From contig CAVZUA010000002.1 in assembly GCA_963778385.1 (NCBI GenBank), forward strand, positions 310,001-374,000: a stretch of 64,000 bases of DNA, given 5' to 3'. The stretch's first letter is position 1. The number at the start of each line of letters is the position of its first letter. Made by a program: the position numbers and the translations under genes. The DNA is from DATARH01 sp963778385. Its GTDB lineage: Bacteria; Pseudomonadota; Alphaproteobacteria; ATCC43930; CGMCC-115725. This document shows positions 35,691 through 44,327 of the stretch, in pieces. A model generated the notes under the pieces. That model was not told the origin of the DNA. It was given only the letters and a program-made list of their open reading frames with translations, and made no database searches.

Positions 35691-36641
35691 CTACTCCGCC
35701 GCGGCGCGCAATTTTGGCGCGCGGGCGCCGCGGTCGAGCTCGCGCGACACCAGCCGCAGCACGGCGGCGGCGGCGTCCGCCGTAATCGCGCGGCAACCGG
35801 CGGTCTTGCGGGCGAAGAGGTTGTAGATCACCACCGCCGGGATCGCCGCGACGAGGCCCAGGGCGGTCGCCAGCAAGGCCTCCGCGATGCCCGGCGCGAC
35901 GACCGCGAGGTTTGTCGTCTGCGTCTTCGCGATGCCGATAAAGCTGTTCATGATGCCCCAGACAGTGCCGAACAGCCCGACGAACGGCGCGGTCGCGCCG
36001 ATCGTCGCCAGAACGCCGGTGCCGTGCGACATCGCACGGCCGGCCGCCGCCTCGATGCGTTCGAGCCGCGAGGCGACACGTTCCTTGATCCCCTCCGGCG
36101 AGGCGTCGGGATCATTGTGCAACTCGGCAAGCGCGGCGCGGACAAAGTCGGCGGGCGGTCCCGGCGGTCCGCCATCCGCCTCGGCCAGCGTCCGGGCCGC
36201 GTCAAGCGCGGCCAGCGCGGCGGTCAGCCGACGCCGCAGCGTGAACAGCTCGATCGCCTTGGCGAGCCACACCGTCCAGGTCACGACCGAGGCGATCGCC
36301 AGGCCGATCATCACCGCTTTGACGATGTTGTCGGCGGTCTGAAACATGGTCCACGGCGACAGATCATGCGGCAAAGCCGCGAGCCCGACAGGTCCGCGGG
36401 TCGCCGACGGCGGCGGCGCCGACGCGCCCGGCGGTGCAGCCGGCTCCGCTGGTGCGGTCGACGCGGCGGCCGTCGCCGGAGGTGTGGCTGCGGCCGGCGG
36501 CGGGCTCGCCGGAGCGGCCACCGCGGATGGGGTGCTTCCGGGCGCGGCCGGGACGGTTGCGTTCTGGCCCAGCGCGACAGCCGGCAGCAGCGCCACCAGC
36601 GCAAGAGGCAGCAGGAGCCCGCACCATTTGTGACTGGTCAT
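35691..36641 (-). CDS. exbB: ExbB, TonB-system channel subunit
   Basis: A 316-residue ExbB/TolQ/MotA-type protein. A signal-like N-terminus is followed by an Ala/Pro-rich periplasmic stretch (about 25-85), then TM1 (MFQTADNIVKAVMIGLAIASVVTWTVWLAKAIEL), a cytoplasmic region and TM2/TM3 with IGATAPFVGLFGTVWGIMNSF and GIAEALLATALGLVAAIPAVVIYNLFAR. With the long N-terminal extension it is the 'tonB-system energizer ExbB, type 2' form. Overlaps the upstream PepSY gene by 4 nt (36638-36641). Confidence 0.92.
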   Translation of the reverse strand: MTSHKWCGLLLPLALVALLPAVALGQNATVPAAPGSTPSAVAAPASPPPAAATPPATAAASTAPAEPAAPPGASAPPPSATRGPVGLAALPHDLSPWTMFQTADNIVKAVMIGLAIASVVTWTVWLAKAIELFTLRRRLTAALAALDAARTLAEADGGPPGPPADFVRAALAELHNDPDASPEGIKERVASRLERIEAAAGRAMSHGTGVLATIGATAPFVGLFGTVWGIMNSFIGIAKTQTTNLAVVAPGIAEALLATALGLVAAIPAVVIYNLFARKTAGCRAITADAAAAVLRLVSRELDRGARAPKLRAAAE

Positions 36642-37822
36642 TCTGCGGCCCTCCTAGCCGTCGGAGCTGAGGTGGCGGTGGTGATCCGGGCGGTGGCCGC
36701 GAGGCGTTGCGCCCGCTTGAGCCACCACATCCACACGCCGGTAATCGCGAACAATAAAGGAAGGAACCCGACAACAAACACGAGCAGCTTCCAGATCAAC
36801 CCGGCACCGTCGCCGGAATGCAGCGCATGCTGCCAGGCGATGACCGTTTCGCCGGCGGAGTATTCCCGCGGATCGAAGGTCTTGGCGATCTGCCGGGTCC
36901 AGGGATCGACAAAGACCGTCACCGCCGGCTCGCCACGGTCCTGTCCGGGGCGTAGCAGCGTGATGCGATAGGGCTGATCCGGCCGGTTCGGCAGGCCGAC
37001 GAAATCCACCCGCGCCTCCGGCACGCTTTGCCGGGCGAGGGCGACCGCATCGTCCACCGGCATCGCCGCCGCGCCGGCGACGCGCTCCACCTTGACCGAC
37101 GCCGCGGCGGCACGCAGATCGCGGACCGGAGCCACCAAGTTGACTGCATCGCGCACGGTCTGCGGGAAAGCGAGATAGACCCCGCTCAGACTGACGACGA
37201 TAAACACCATATAGGCCCAGATGCCGGCCGCACCGTGCAGTTGGCGGTACAACACCATGCCCCTGGCCCCGCGGCGGACGACAAACGCCTCCCGCCAGCG
37301 GCGCCGCGGCGGCCACCAGTTGACCAGGCCGCTGATCCCCAGCACTGCCATCGCCACGCCGAGCCCGCCGACCAGCCGGCGGTCGGACAGGAAAAAATTC
37401 GCATGCAGCGTGTGGACAAAACCGATGACACGGCTCGACGGCAGGTCGTCCCAGACCTGCAGCGACGCGGGGTCGACTTCGACCCGGCGCGGGACACCGC
37501 CGCCGCCCGGGCTCGGCGCCGCCGATTGGCCCTGCCCTTGGCGTTGGGGCCGCGCCACGAGACGGATTGAGGCGAAGTCGCCTGGCCCCTCCGGCGCGCG
37601 ATAGAAAGCAGGCGCGTAGCCCTCCGGCGCAGCCGTCCGAGCGGCGGCGACGATATCCCCGATCGGCCTGGCCTGCCCTACCGCGGCGGTGCGGTGCGGA
37701 TCGAGGACTCGGCTCCAATCATCGTAAACCAGGAGACTGCCGCTCAGCCCCAGCGCCACCAACGGCAGGCACAGCAGCAGCCCGATCCAGAGATGGAGCT
37801 TTTGAACCAGCTGCCGGGTCAT
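36638..37822 (-). CDS. PepSY-associated transmembrane protein (siderophore-type ferric reductase-like)
   Basis: A 394-residue inner-membrane protein of the PepSY_TM family. Four TM segments are evident: QKLHLWIGLLLCLPLVALGLSGSLLV at the N-terminus, LVGGLGVAMAVLGISGLVNWWP, LHGAAGIWAYMVFIVVSLSGVYLAF, and WKLLVFVVGFLPLLFAITGVWMWW at the C-terminus. The conserved His residues in TM helices (QKLHLWIG, HGAAGIWAY, AWQHALHSGD) are typical of the ferric-siderophore reductase group. Start at ATG 37820-37822, overlapping piuC by 4 nt. Likely helps release iron from the siderophore taken up by the operon receptor. Confidence 0.82.
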   Translation of the reverse strand: MTRQLVQKLHLWIGLLLCLPLVALGLSGSLLVYDDWSRVLDPHRTAAVGQARPIGDIVAAARTAAPEGYAPAFYRAPEGPGDFASIRLVARPQRQGQGQSAAPSPGGGGVPRRVEVDPASLQVWDDLPSSRVIGFVHTLHANFFLSDRRLVGGLGVAMAVLGISGLVNWWPPRRRWREAFVVRRGARGMVLYRQLHGAAGIWAYMVFIVVSLSGVYLAFPQTVRDAVNLVAPVRDLRAAAASVKVERVAGAAAMPVDDAVALARQSVPEARVDFVGLPNRPDQPYRITLLRPGQDRGEPAVTVFVDPWTRQIAKTFDPREYSAGETVIAWQHALHSGDGAGLIWKLLVFVVGFLPLLFAITGVWMWWLKRAQRLAATARITTATSAPTARRAAE

Positions 37823-38499
37823 GTGTCGGCCCATTGCCGCAACAGATTGTGATAGACGTTGTACAGCTGCCCGACCGCGGGATTGTCGGGCAGCGCGCCG
37901 GCGATCTGCTGCACCGCCATGTCGAGGTCGAGCAGCAGGCGGCGCTGGCCATCGTCGCGCACCATGCTCTCGATCCAAAAGAAGGCGGCGAACCTGACGC
38001 CCCGCGTCACCGGCTCGACCCGGTGCAGGCTGCTTCCCGGATAGAGGATCATGCTGCCCGCCGGCAATTTGACGCGGTGTGCGCCAAACGTGTCGTCGAC
38101 GACCAGTTCGCCGCCGTCATACTCGTCGGGCGCGCTCAAGAACACGGTTGCCGACAGGTCGGTGCGGACCCGCAGCGGCGTGCCGGGAACCGGGCGGACG
38201 GCGCCGTCGACATGGTTGCCGTAGGTCTCGCCGCCCTCGTAGCGATTGAACAGCGGCGGCACGATCTTGAGCGGCAGCGCCGCCGTCAGGAACAGCGCGC
38301 TGAGGTCGAGCGCGGCGAGGATCATCTCTCCCAGCTTGCGCGCCACCGGGTGACGCTCGGGCAGCTGACGGTTGCGTTTGACTCGTTGCGAGTGGTGACC
38401 GGCGGTGGCGCGGCCGTCGATCCATTCGGCCGTTTCCAGCGTTTCGCGGCATTGCCGCAGCTGCTTCGCATCGAGGATTTCCGGAATATGGAGCAGCAC
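37819..38499 (-). CDS. piuC: PKHD-type Fe(II)/2-oxoglutarate hydroxylase PiuC
   Basis: A 226-residue Fe(II)/2-oxoglutarate-dependent dioxygenase, the normal PiuC length from the GTG at 38497-38499 (VLLHIPEILDAKQLRQCRETL). The HxD...H metal triad is in YGNHVDGAV (H, D) and GSSLHRVEPV (H); the 2-oxoglutarate Arg is in TRGVRFAAFFWIES. GAAGGTCCGCCG precedes it. The gene follows the receptor gene by 10 bp and overlaps the next gene by 4 nt. PiuC genes always travel with Fiu/PiuA-type catecholate receptors. Confidence 0.9.
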   Translation of the reverse strand: MLLHIPEILDAKQLRQCRETLETAEWIDGRATAGHHSQRVKRNRQLPERHPVARKLGEMILAALDLSALFLTAALPLKIVPPLFNRYEGGETYGNHVDGAVRPVPGTPLRVRTDLSATVFLSAPDEYDGGELVVDDTFGAHRVKLPAGSMILYPGSSLHRVEPVTRGVRFAAFFWIESMVRDDGQRRLLLDLDMAVQQIAGALPDNPAVGQLYNVYHNLLRQWADT

Positions 38500-38509
38500 C
38501 GGCGGACCT

Positions 38510-40867
38510 TCAGATCTTCCACGCCAGCGTGAACAACGCGGTCGTTCCCGTTCCGGGTACGACATGCGCCGGGTGAAGCTGGTCGTAGAACTTGTTGTCG
38601 GTGAGGTTGTTGAGGTTGACCTGCGCGGTCAGATGTTCGTTGACCGGGTACTTGGCCATCGCGCTCAGCGTCCAGTACGCCGGCGCCTCCTTGAAGAAAG
38701 CGACGCCGCCGGCGGTCGTCGGTGTGGTCGCGGCAAAGCGGCTCGACACGACATTGATCCCGGCGCCGAGCTCGATCTTCCACGGCGTGTAGTATTCGGT
38801 CCACAGATTGGCGGTGTGCGCCGGCGTGTTGGCGAGGCGGTGACCGAGATCGCTGGCCGGACCGGTGACCGGCGACTTGTCGATGATGGCGAAGGTGTAG
38901 GCATAGCCGGCGAGGATCTGCCAGTTCTCGGTGATGTGCCCGGCGGCCTGGATCTCGCCGCCCTTGGCGACCGCATCACCGGCCAGAATGTTGATCAGCG
39001 AGTTGGTCGGGCTCGGCTCACGCACGTTGTACTGGTTGGTGTAGAATAGCGCGCTGGTAAGCGACAGGTTGGCGTCGAAGAGTTCCCATTTGTCGCCGAG
39101 TTCAAAGCTGCGGTTCTGAACCGGCGGCAGCGCCGCGGTCGCGGCCGACAGCGACAGCGCCTCGGCCGACGGGTCGAACGAAGTGCCGGCGTCGAAGTAG
39201 ATGGTGCCATACGGCACCGGCTTATAGACGATGGCGCCGCGCCAGCTGAGATAGTAGTTGGTGTTGGTGAAAACCGAGCTTCCCGCGCCGGCCTTGGTGA
39301 CCGGATTGTTGTAGGTGATCTGGTCGAAATCGGCGGCGAACCGGTCCCACCGCAAGCCGCCCATCAATTGCCACTGCTCGTTCAGCTTGATGGTGTCAAG
39401 GCCGTAGACCGCGATGGTGCGCGCCGAGGTATTGGTGCGCGACGACAGGAAGGTGTTAGCGTTGTAGGTCTGGTTCGGATTGGGGTCGAGCAGCGGTGTC
39501 AGGCTGTATGGCCCAAACGTCGAGTATCGCACGGGATCCGATGTCTCGCGGCCGATCTCCAGCCCGCCGCGCAGCGTGTGATCGAGAAAGCCGGTCGTGA
39601 AATGGCCGGTTACGTCGGTTTCGTTGACGAGGTAGGTTTCGAGCGCGTGCCCGTAAAGCTGGTTGCGGGCGACGGCCAGTGTCGAAAGCGATGTCCCCGG
39701 AGGAACAAGCAAGGCAACACCGGTGCTGCCCGGCACCGAGGTGCTGGCCGGCGTGTAGAGCTGCGGCTCGATGATGCTGAATTGCCGAACGTAATGGGCA
39801 AAACGGGACTGGTTGGTGACGGTCCAATCCTTGTCGAAATCGTGCTCGATCTTCACCGTCGCGACATCGACATTGGTGCGCAGGTAATTGCCGTTCTCGA
39901 AGCCGTAATAATTGCTTTGCGTCAGCGATACGGGCGCCGGGCGCGCGATTGTCGGCGGCGACCCGGCCGGCGCCGAATAGACCCAGGGCAGGCCGTAATC
40001 GGGGTTGTCGTATTCGCTCTGGTGCAGATAGGAAAAGTTGATCCGGGTCGGCGTGCCGAGGCCCAGAGCCAAGGTCGGGGCGAGGCCGAACCGCGAATTT
40101 TCGGCGACGTTGCGGTCGGCGAAATAGTTGTCGTTTCCCATCACATTGATGCGCAACGCCGCGCCTTCGGCGAGATCCGGCAGCGGCTGATTGACGTCCG
40201 CGGTGAGGCGCTTTGTCAGGTCGGTGCCGAGCACAGCGGTGCCGGTGTAGAACGGGGTCAGCTTGGGCTGTTTGCTGTCCTGCTCGACGACGCCGCCGGT
40301 CGATCCCTTGCCGAACAGGATCGAGGCCGGGCCCTTCAGGACCTGGATGTCCTCGAGATAGAACGGGTCGCGGTAGTAGCTGCCAAAATCGCGCATGCCG
40401 TCGAGATAGATGTCGTTGCGCGCGGTGAACCCGCGGATCGTCAGATTGTCGCCTTGCGATGCCGCCTCCCCCGCGCCGAGGCTGATCCCCGGCACATTGC
40501 GCAGCGCGTCGCGGAAGGTGGTGACGCCCTGGTCGTCCATCAGCTGGCGCGACACCCCATCGACTGTCATTGGCGTGTTGAGCAGCGGCTCGGTGAGTTT
40601 CCCCAAGGTCGGCTGGTCCATCTTGTAGTCGCCGCCGCCCTCCGACGTCGTCCCTTGCACCGAGATCGCGGGCAGCGCCGTCGCGCCCCCGTCCGCTGGC
40701 ACCGCGCCTCTGCCGGCGGCATATTGCGCCGCGGCCGGGGCCAATCCACCGCCCAGCGCCAGTCCTGCCGCCGATCCCAGCAAGGCGCGGTAAAACGATC
40801 TGTTCCTGCGCGTCGGTGCGAGGCATAGCGGCGTCTTCAGTGTTCCGGTCGAGGTGCTTCGATCCAT
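38510..40867 (-). CDS. TonB-dependent siderophore receptor, Fiu/PiuA-like
   Basis: A 785-residue outer-membrane receptor. A signal peptide (about residues 1-45, ending LAPAAAQ) is followed by the plug domain (about 70-210) with GVTTFRDALRNVPGISLGAGE, GDNLTIRGFTARNDIYLDGMRDFGSYYRD and VLKGPASILFGKGSTGGVV, then a 22-strand barrel ending in FTLAWKI with the terminal aromatic-x pattern. The N-terminal motif TLGKLTEPLLNTPMTVDGVSRQLM suits the Fiu family. The operon with piuC, PepSY and TonB genes points to uptake of ferric catecholate or related compounds. Start at ATG 40865-40867; the leader is about 300 bp. Confidence 0.9.
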   Translation of the reverse strand: MDRSTSTGTLKTPLCLAPTRRNRSFYRALLGSAAGLALGGGLAPAAAQYAAGRGAVPADGGATALPAISVQGTTSEGGGDYKMDQPTLGKLTEPLLNTPMTVDGVSRQLMDDQGVTTFRDALRNVPGISLGAGEAASQGDNLTIRGFTARNDIYLDGMRDFGSYYRDPFYLEDIQVLKGPASILFGKGSTGGVVEQDSKQPKLTPFYTGTAVLGTDLTKRLTADVNQPLPDLAEGAALRINVMGNDNYFADRNVAENSRFGLAPTLALGLGTPTRINFSYLHQSEYDNPDYGLPWVYSAPAGSPPTIARPAPVSLTQSNYYGFENGNYLRTNVDVATVKIEHDFDKDWTVTNQSRFAHYVRQFSIIEPQLYTPASTSVPGSTGVALLVPPGTSLSTLAVARNQLYGHALETYLVNETDVTGHFTTGFLDHTLRGGLEIGRETSDPVRYSTFGPYSLTPLLDPNPNQTYNANTFLSSRTNTSARTIAVYGLDTIKLNEQWQLMGGLRWDRFAADFDQITYNNPVTKAGAGSSVFTNTNYYLSWRGAIVYKPVPYGTIYFDAGTSFDPSAEALSLSAATAALPPVQNRSFELGDKWELFDANLSLTSALFYTNQYNVREPSPTNSLINILAGDAVAKGGEIQAAGHITENWQILAGYAYTFAIIDKSPVTGPASDLGHRLANTPAHTANLWTEYYTPWKIELGAGINVVSSRFAATTPTTAGGVAFFKEAPAYWTLSAMAKYPVNEHLTAQVNLNNLTDNKFYDQLHPAHVVPGTGTTALFTLAWKI

Positions 40868-41163
40868 GTGGCTCGTCCCAAGGGTTGGAATGGATGTCCC
40901 TGGCTGGCGACGGTCCACATGGCCGGGCTGGCTTGGTCTCCTGAAGGTGCTGCGCACTCAAAACGTGCTGTCGGTCGGTCCCCTATTTCGTGAGGATCAG
41001 TTTGTTGCTCCGGGTCACGAGGAGACGGTAGCGCTCTTCGCCGTGTTCGATGACGAGTTGGCGGCGGCCGCGCAGAAGCTCCTCGCTCGTTACGGACAGA
41101 GGCTCGGATTTGTCGGTGTCTTCCCCTCTCGAACCCGATTGTGACAAAGGTGCACGCATGATC
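40868..41163. other. Long 5' leader of the iron operon
   Basis: About 300 bp upstream of the receptor start without a credible gene. It has no standard riboswitch fold that I can recognise. Confidence 0.4.
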
Positions 41164-41184
41164 TGCTATTAAGAATTGCTCGCA
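41164..41184. promoter_or_regulatory. Possible Fur box
   Basis: On the minus strand the sequence TGCGAGCAATTCTTAATAGCA resembles Fur boxes of the form TTGCGAATCATTCTTATTAGCA. It lies about 300 bp upstream of the receptor start, which is far for a promoter site, so the call is tentative. Confidence 0.35.
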
Positions 41185-41357
41185 TCTGCATTCAAGCCGC
41201 AACTGATAACTGCTCGCAACAAGTTTTTCGGGAACCTGATGTGCGAAAGTGACGCGACTGCCATGCGCTTTTTCGGATCGGCGCACTCGGCGGCAACTGC
41301 ACCCTGCGGCGTCACGGCCACTCCCAGCGTACGCCAGCAGAGCGCAACTCCAACCGT

Positions 41358-41438
41358 AGGATGGGTTGAGCGACGCGAAACCCACCGGTGCCGCCGGGCG
41401 CGGAGGGTGCGTTACGCTCCGCTAACCCACCCCACATT
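41358..41438. repeat. GTAGGATGGGTTGAGCG-type dispersed palindrome
   Basis: GTAGGATGGGTTGAGCGACGC...GTTACGCTCCGCTAACCCACC, the pattern of a short palindromic repeat found scattered in many proteobacteria and cyanobacteria. It lies just outside the left edge of the genomic island. Confidence 0.7.
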
Positions 41439-41507
41439 TCCTCGCGGAGGTGCGGTCGCCGTGCAAGAATGTTCTGGCTTGGCGGAGAGATCAGGGAGAG
41501 ACGCGGA

Positions 41508-41523
41508 CATGCTGTTCAAATGC
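41508..41523 (+). repeat. Left 16-bp direct repeat (candidate attL)
   Basis: CATGCTGTTCAAATGC, identical to 57533-57548. Here it follows GGGAGAGACGCGGA, a good ribosome binding site, and encodes MLFKC before running into the foreign sequence AAGCAAGGGCCT and a stop at 41544 (11-codon remnant). It therefore looks like the original 5' end of the amidohydrolase gene now at 57534. Confidence 0.65.
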
Positions 41524-41736
41524 AAGCAAGGGCCTATTTCTTAACGGGTTAGCCGAAAAAGGTGCCGGATTAGGTGTTAGGTGCCGGCGTCGATGTTCCT
41601 AGGACGTTCTGTGGCAATGCGGCAACGAATCGTCTTTAACCAATTGCGCTAAATCAATCCCTCGTCTTCAACCACGTCGGGGTTGACGACATGCGGTGGT
41701 ATGCGGTGTTTCCACAGGAACATACAGAGAACCCGT

Positions 41737-41925
41737 ATGCGCCCGCTCTACAATGCACGCCTATCCGACCTTGGCCCCGGCGATCTCGTGCAGATCGAGT
41801 GCGTGTGCGGGCACGAGGAGCTGATGACGGCAGCGATGATACGGCAAGCGGGCCCCCCCGAGTTTGGATTTGTCCTCGACCTCCAACGGCGGCTGCGGTG
41901 CCGGGTGATGCTGTGCGGTAATAGG
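41737..41925 (+). pseudogene. Remnant of small zinc-ribbon-type protein
   Basis: From ATG 41737: MRPLYNARLSDLGPGDLVQI, then ECVCGHEELMTAAMIRQAG and VLDLQRRLRCR. This is the N-terminal part of a small island-associated family with two CxxC pairs. The second pair does not follow: the frame continues into MLCGNRKEPPG and on through the antitoxin gene. I read it as a truncated or frameshifted gene. Function unknown; DNA- or RNA-binding by zinc ribbon is possible. Confidence 0.4.
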
Positions 41926-41928
41926 AAA

Positions 41929-41951
41929 GAGCCGCCGGGGTCTGGCGGCTC
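41929..41951. terminator. Hairpin after the zinc-ribbon remnant
   Basis: GAGCCGCC - GGGGTCT - GGCGGCTC: perfect 8-bp stem, followed at a distance by CTTAGCGCATTTT. A terminator or a relic dyad. Confidence 0.4.
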
Positions 41952-42042
41952 CTTAGCGCATTTTCGTATGCGGATGTGTGGCCTGCGGTTCCATGGCCGC
42001 CTTCATCGTGCATCCTGCCGAAGATTTGATAGAATGACGGGT

Positions 42043-42261
42043 ATGGTCAAAACACTCGAGCTCGCGATCTCGAAAGCGGCCGAACTGCCGGAAGCTGCGC
42101 AAGAGCAGCTCGGGCGCGAAATTCTTGAGCGCTTGGACGCGCTTGCCGAGCTGCGTGCCGAGCTCTCAATCGGCATTCGCGAGCTGGACGCGGGACTCGG
42201 CGAGCCGCTCGATATCGAGGACGTGATAGCGGAAGCCCGCCGGGAGCATGCCGGGAAGTAG
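42043..42261 (+). CDS. ParD-like antitoxin
   Basis: 72 residues from ATG 42043 (in-frame ATG at 42034 is an alternative): VKTLELAISKAAELPEAAQEQLGREILERLDALAELRAEL then IGIRELDAGLGEPLDIEDVI. This is the pattern of short helical antitoxins paired with ParE toxins, where the N-terminal part dimerises and the C-terminal helix binds the toxin. Overlaps the toxin gene by 14 nt. Confidence 0.75.
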   Translation: MVKTLELAISKAAELPEAAQEQLGREILERLDALAELRAELSIGIRELDAGLGEPLDIEDVIAEARREHAGK

Positions 42262-42583
42262 GCGCGTCGTTTGGGCGCCGCGAGCACGGCAAGACCTGCT
42301 CGATATCTGGCGCTACTACGCCCGTGTCGCTTCTCTCGAAATTGCCGACAACGTCCTTCGGGGAATTGAGCGGGCGAGCGACGCTGTTGCCCGGAATCCG
42401 CTCGCGCGTCGCACGCGGGACGATTTATTGCCGGGCTTGCGCTCGGCGCTCGTATCTCCGCATACGATTTTCTTTCGCATACAGGATGCCGACATTGAGA
42501 TCGTGCGTGTGCTGCACGGGCGCCGGGATTTTCCGGCGGTGTTCGGCCGGCGCGGAAATCCGCGGCCGGAGGACTCGCAATAA
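42248..42583 (+). CDS. ParE/RelE-superfamily toxin
   Basis: A 111-residue ParE-type toxin: VVWAPRARQDLLDIWRYYAR, then ERASDAVARNPLARRTRDDLLPGLRSALVSPHTIFFRIQDADIEIVRVLHGRRD. The final V-LHGRRD is the standard ParE ending. Downstream 3' end lies next to a hairpin. Expected to target gyrase, or ribosome if RelE-like. Confidence 0.85.
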   Translation: MPGSRRVVWAPRARQDLLDIWRYYARVASLEIADNVLRGIERASDAVARNPLARRTRDDLLPGLRSALVSPHTIFFRIQDADIEIVRVLHGRRDFPAVFGRRGNPRPEDSQ

Positions 42584-42607
42584 AAACGCCCCGCGCACGG
42601 CGGGGCG
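42582..42607 (-). terminator. Intrinsic terminator of the DUF3768 gene
   Basis: CGCCCCGC - GCACG - GCGGGGCG (42587-42607), with AAAAA at 42582-42586, i.e. a U-run after the hairpin on the minus strand, placed 6 bp after the DUF3768 stop at 42613. May also serve the ParE gene from the other side. Confidence 0.85.
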
Positions 42608-42612
42608 AATGA

Positions 42613-42936
42613 TCAATACTCGCTCGCGAGCATGATCGTGAGGACGCGGGTTGTTTTCGTTGGGTCGGCCGGATCTTCCGAGCCGAATTCCATCGCCGCA
42701 TCGTAGTGGTCGATTTTCCAAAAGAACTTGCGACCGTCGACTTCGAAGTTGCCGAAGTCGTGCTCGCCGTGCGGATCGTTGTCGGCCGTGAAGGCGTCGA
42801 ACATCCGCACCGCTTCCAGCGCTTTCGATTTCGTGACGATGGAAAGCGCAGCAACGCCGGCGGTCATCATGACCTTGCCGCCGGCAAACGAGCGGCGAAA
42901 TGCATCGTTGAGATCCCGGATTTTTTCGGCGCTCAT
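42613..42936 (-). CDS. DUF3768 family protein
   Basis: A 107-residue protein of the DUF3768 family: AEKIRDLNDAFRRSFAGGKVMMTAGVAAL then the VRMFDAFTADNDPHGEHDFGNFEVDGRKFFWKIDHYDAAMEFGSEDP core, a family frequent on alphaproteobacterial plasmids and islands. ATG 42934-42936 with GGAGGCG. Function unknown. It overlaps a zinc-ribbon-like frame upstream by 4 nt. Confidence 0.85.
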   Translation of the reverse strand: MSAEKIRDLNDAFRRSFAGGKVMMTAGVAALSIVTKSKALEAVRMFDAFTADNDPHGEHDFGNFEVDGRKFFWKIDHYDAAMEFGSEDPADPTKTTRVLTIMLASEY

Positions 42937-43042
42937 GGGACGCCTCCGGCGATGTCCTCGCTCTTGTACGGCGTCCAATGCCGCGAGCCACACGCGGGAC
43001 AGTCGTCGTCGCAGGTGCACGACCACTCGTCATCCTGATCCG
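42933..43042 (-). pseudogene. 5'-truncated zinc-ribbon-like small gene
   Basis: The frame reads DDEWSCTCDDDCPACGSRHW then TPYKSEDIAGGVP and stops with TGA overlapping the DUF3768 ATG. CxCx3CxxC is a zinc-ribbon pattern. The 5' end is cut by the IS3-family insertion at 43043; on the other side of that IS (49189 on) no start in this frame is obvious. Confidence 0.4.
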
Positions 43043-43097
43043 CCCCCGTTGAAGTGGTCCACCGTGAGCTATGTTTTTTGCTCGAAGGAGGACCGCG

Positions 43098-43376
43098 ATG
43101 CCGAGGAAGAGCTACAAGCCGGAAGAGATTGTCGCCAAGCTGCGGCAGGTTGATGTTTTAACCTCGCAGGGGCAGAGCGCCGCCGATGCGATCCGTTCGA
43201 TCGGTGTAAGCGAGGTGACGTATTACCGTTGGCGCCAGGAGTTTGGCGGGTTGAAGAACGACCAGGTAAAGCGCTTGCGGGAGCTGGAAGCCGAGAACAC
43301 GCGGCTTCGTCGGGCGGTGTCTGACCTGACGCTGGACAAGGCGATCCTGCAGGAGGCGGCACGGGGAAACTACTGA
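43098..43376 (+). CDS. IS3-family transposase OrfA
   Basis: 92 residues: MPRKSYKPEEIVAKLRQVDV with a helix-turn-helix and GVSEVTYYRWRQEFGGLKNDQVKRLRELEAENTRLRRAVSDLTLDKAILQ, a leucine-zipper coiled coil. It binds the IR and is the first half of the frameshifted OrfAB transposase. AAGGAGGACCGCG precedes ATG 43098. Confidence 0.88.
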   Translation: MPRKSYKPEEIVAKLRQVDVLTSQGQSAADAIRSIGVSEVTYYRWRQEFGGLKNDQVKRLRELEAENTRLRRAVSDLTLDKAILQEAARGNY

Positions 43377-43930
43377 GCCCCGCGCGTCGCCGCGCCTGCA
43401 TCGAGCATGTTCGCGGCGTGCTGTCGATCTCCGAGCGCCGCGCCTGTGCGGCGCTCGGACAGCACCGCTCGACGCAGCGCAAGATCCCGCGGGGCCGTGA
43501 CGATGAAGAGCGGCTGATTGCCGATATCGTCGAGCTGGCTCGGCAGTATGGTCGCTACGGCTATCGCAAGATTGCCGAGCTGCTGCGCCGAGCCGGCTGG
43601 CTGGTCAACGACAAGCGGGTCGAGCGGATCTGGCGACGCGAGGGGCTGAAGGTCCCGGCCAAGCAACCCAAGCGCGCTCGGTTGTGGCTCTCAGACGGAT
43701 CGTGCATCCGGCTGCGAGCTGAGCGCCCCAACCATGTCTGGTCCTACGACTTTGTCGAGGAGCGCACCCATGATCGACGCAAGCTCCGCCTGCTCAACAT
43801 CATCGACGAGTTCACCCACGAGTGCCTGGCCATTCGGGTATCGCGCCGGCTCAAGTCGATCGACGTCATCGATCTGCTCTCGGATCTGTTCATCCTGCGC
43901 GGCGTACCCGGGCACATTCGTTCCGACAAC

Positions 43931-44202
43931 GTCCTAAGTTGGGAAGCAAGAGGAGATTTTGGGCAAGCAGGTCTCGTTGCGCCGGGTGATGCCGGTCGCC
44001 AGGGTTACTTTGATCCAAGTGGCCTCCACTGTTGAAGGTGGCGCTCTCTGCCATAGCAAACCGAGGGTCCGTTCGTGCTGTCGCGGCCCTGACCGTCCTC
44101 AAAACGAGATACGCATCCCAAGTGGAAGACCCGAACATTATCTACAGGGTCGCGGTCTCAGACCGCGCCCTCACGGCTCCAACAGAGCTGGCCGGTTTTG
44201 TC
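43931..44202 (-). other. IS110 3' noncoding end, candidate bridge-RNA region
   Basis: 272 bp with no reading frame on the minus-strand side of the IS110 gene. It holds a dyad GCGGTC-T-C-AGACCGC near 44150-44165. IS1111-type members of this family encode their guide (bridge) RNA in this place, but no structure was modelled here. Confidence 0.35.
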
Positions 44203-44327
44203 TGGACAGGTTTCCGCCGTTGATAAGTGGATCTCTGCCGGTTGAGGTTGTGGGCTGGCGGTTTTGGGGTGGCACGCCGGGAGGTCGTAGCCCGACCAGA
44301 GTGACGCCCCAAAACCGCCAGCGGAAT

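Noticed and set aside
40837..41385. Long open frame upstream of the siderophore receptor on the minus strand
   Set aside because: Its protein is low-complexity and rich in Arg/Pro and overlaps the receptor start in another frame; no ribosome site fits.
41683..42261. One 192-codon frame joining the zinc-ribbon-like start with the ParD antitoxin
   Set aside because: The two parts belong to unrelated families; the antitoxin has its own ATG and the join has a hairpin in the middle.
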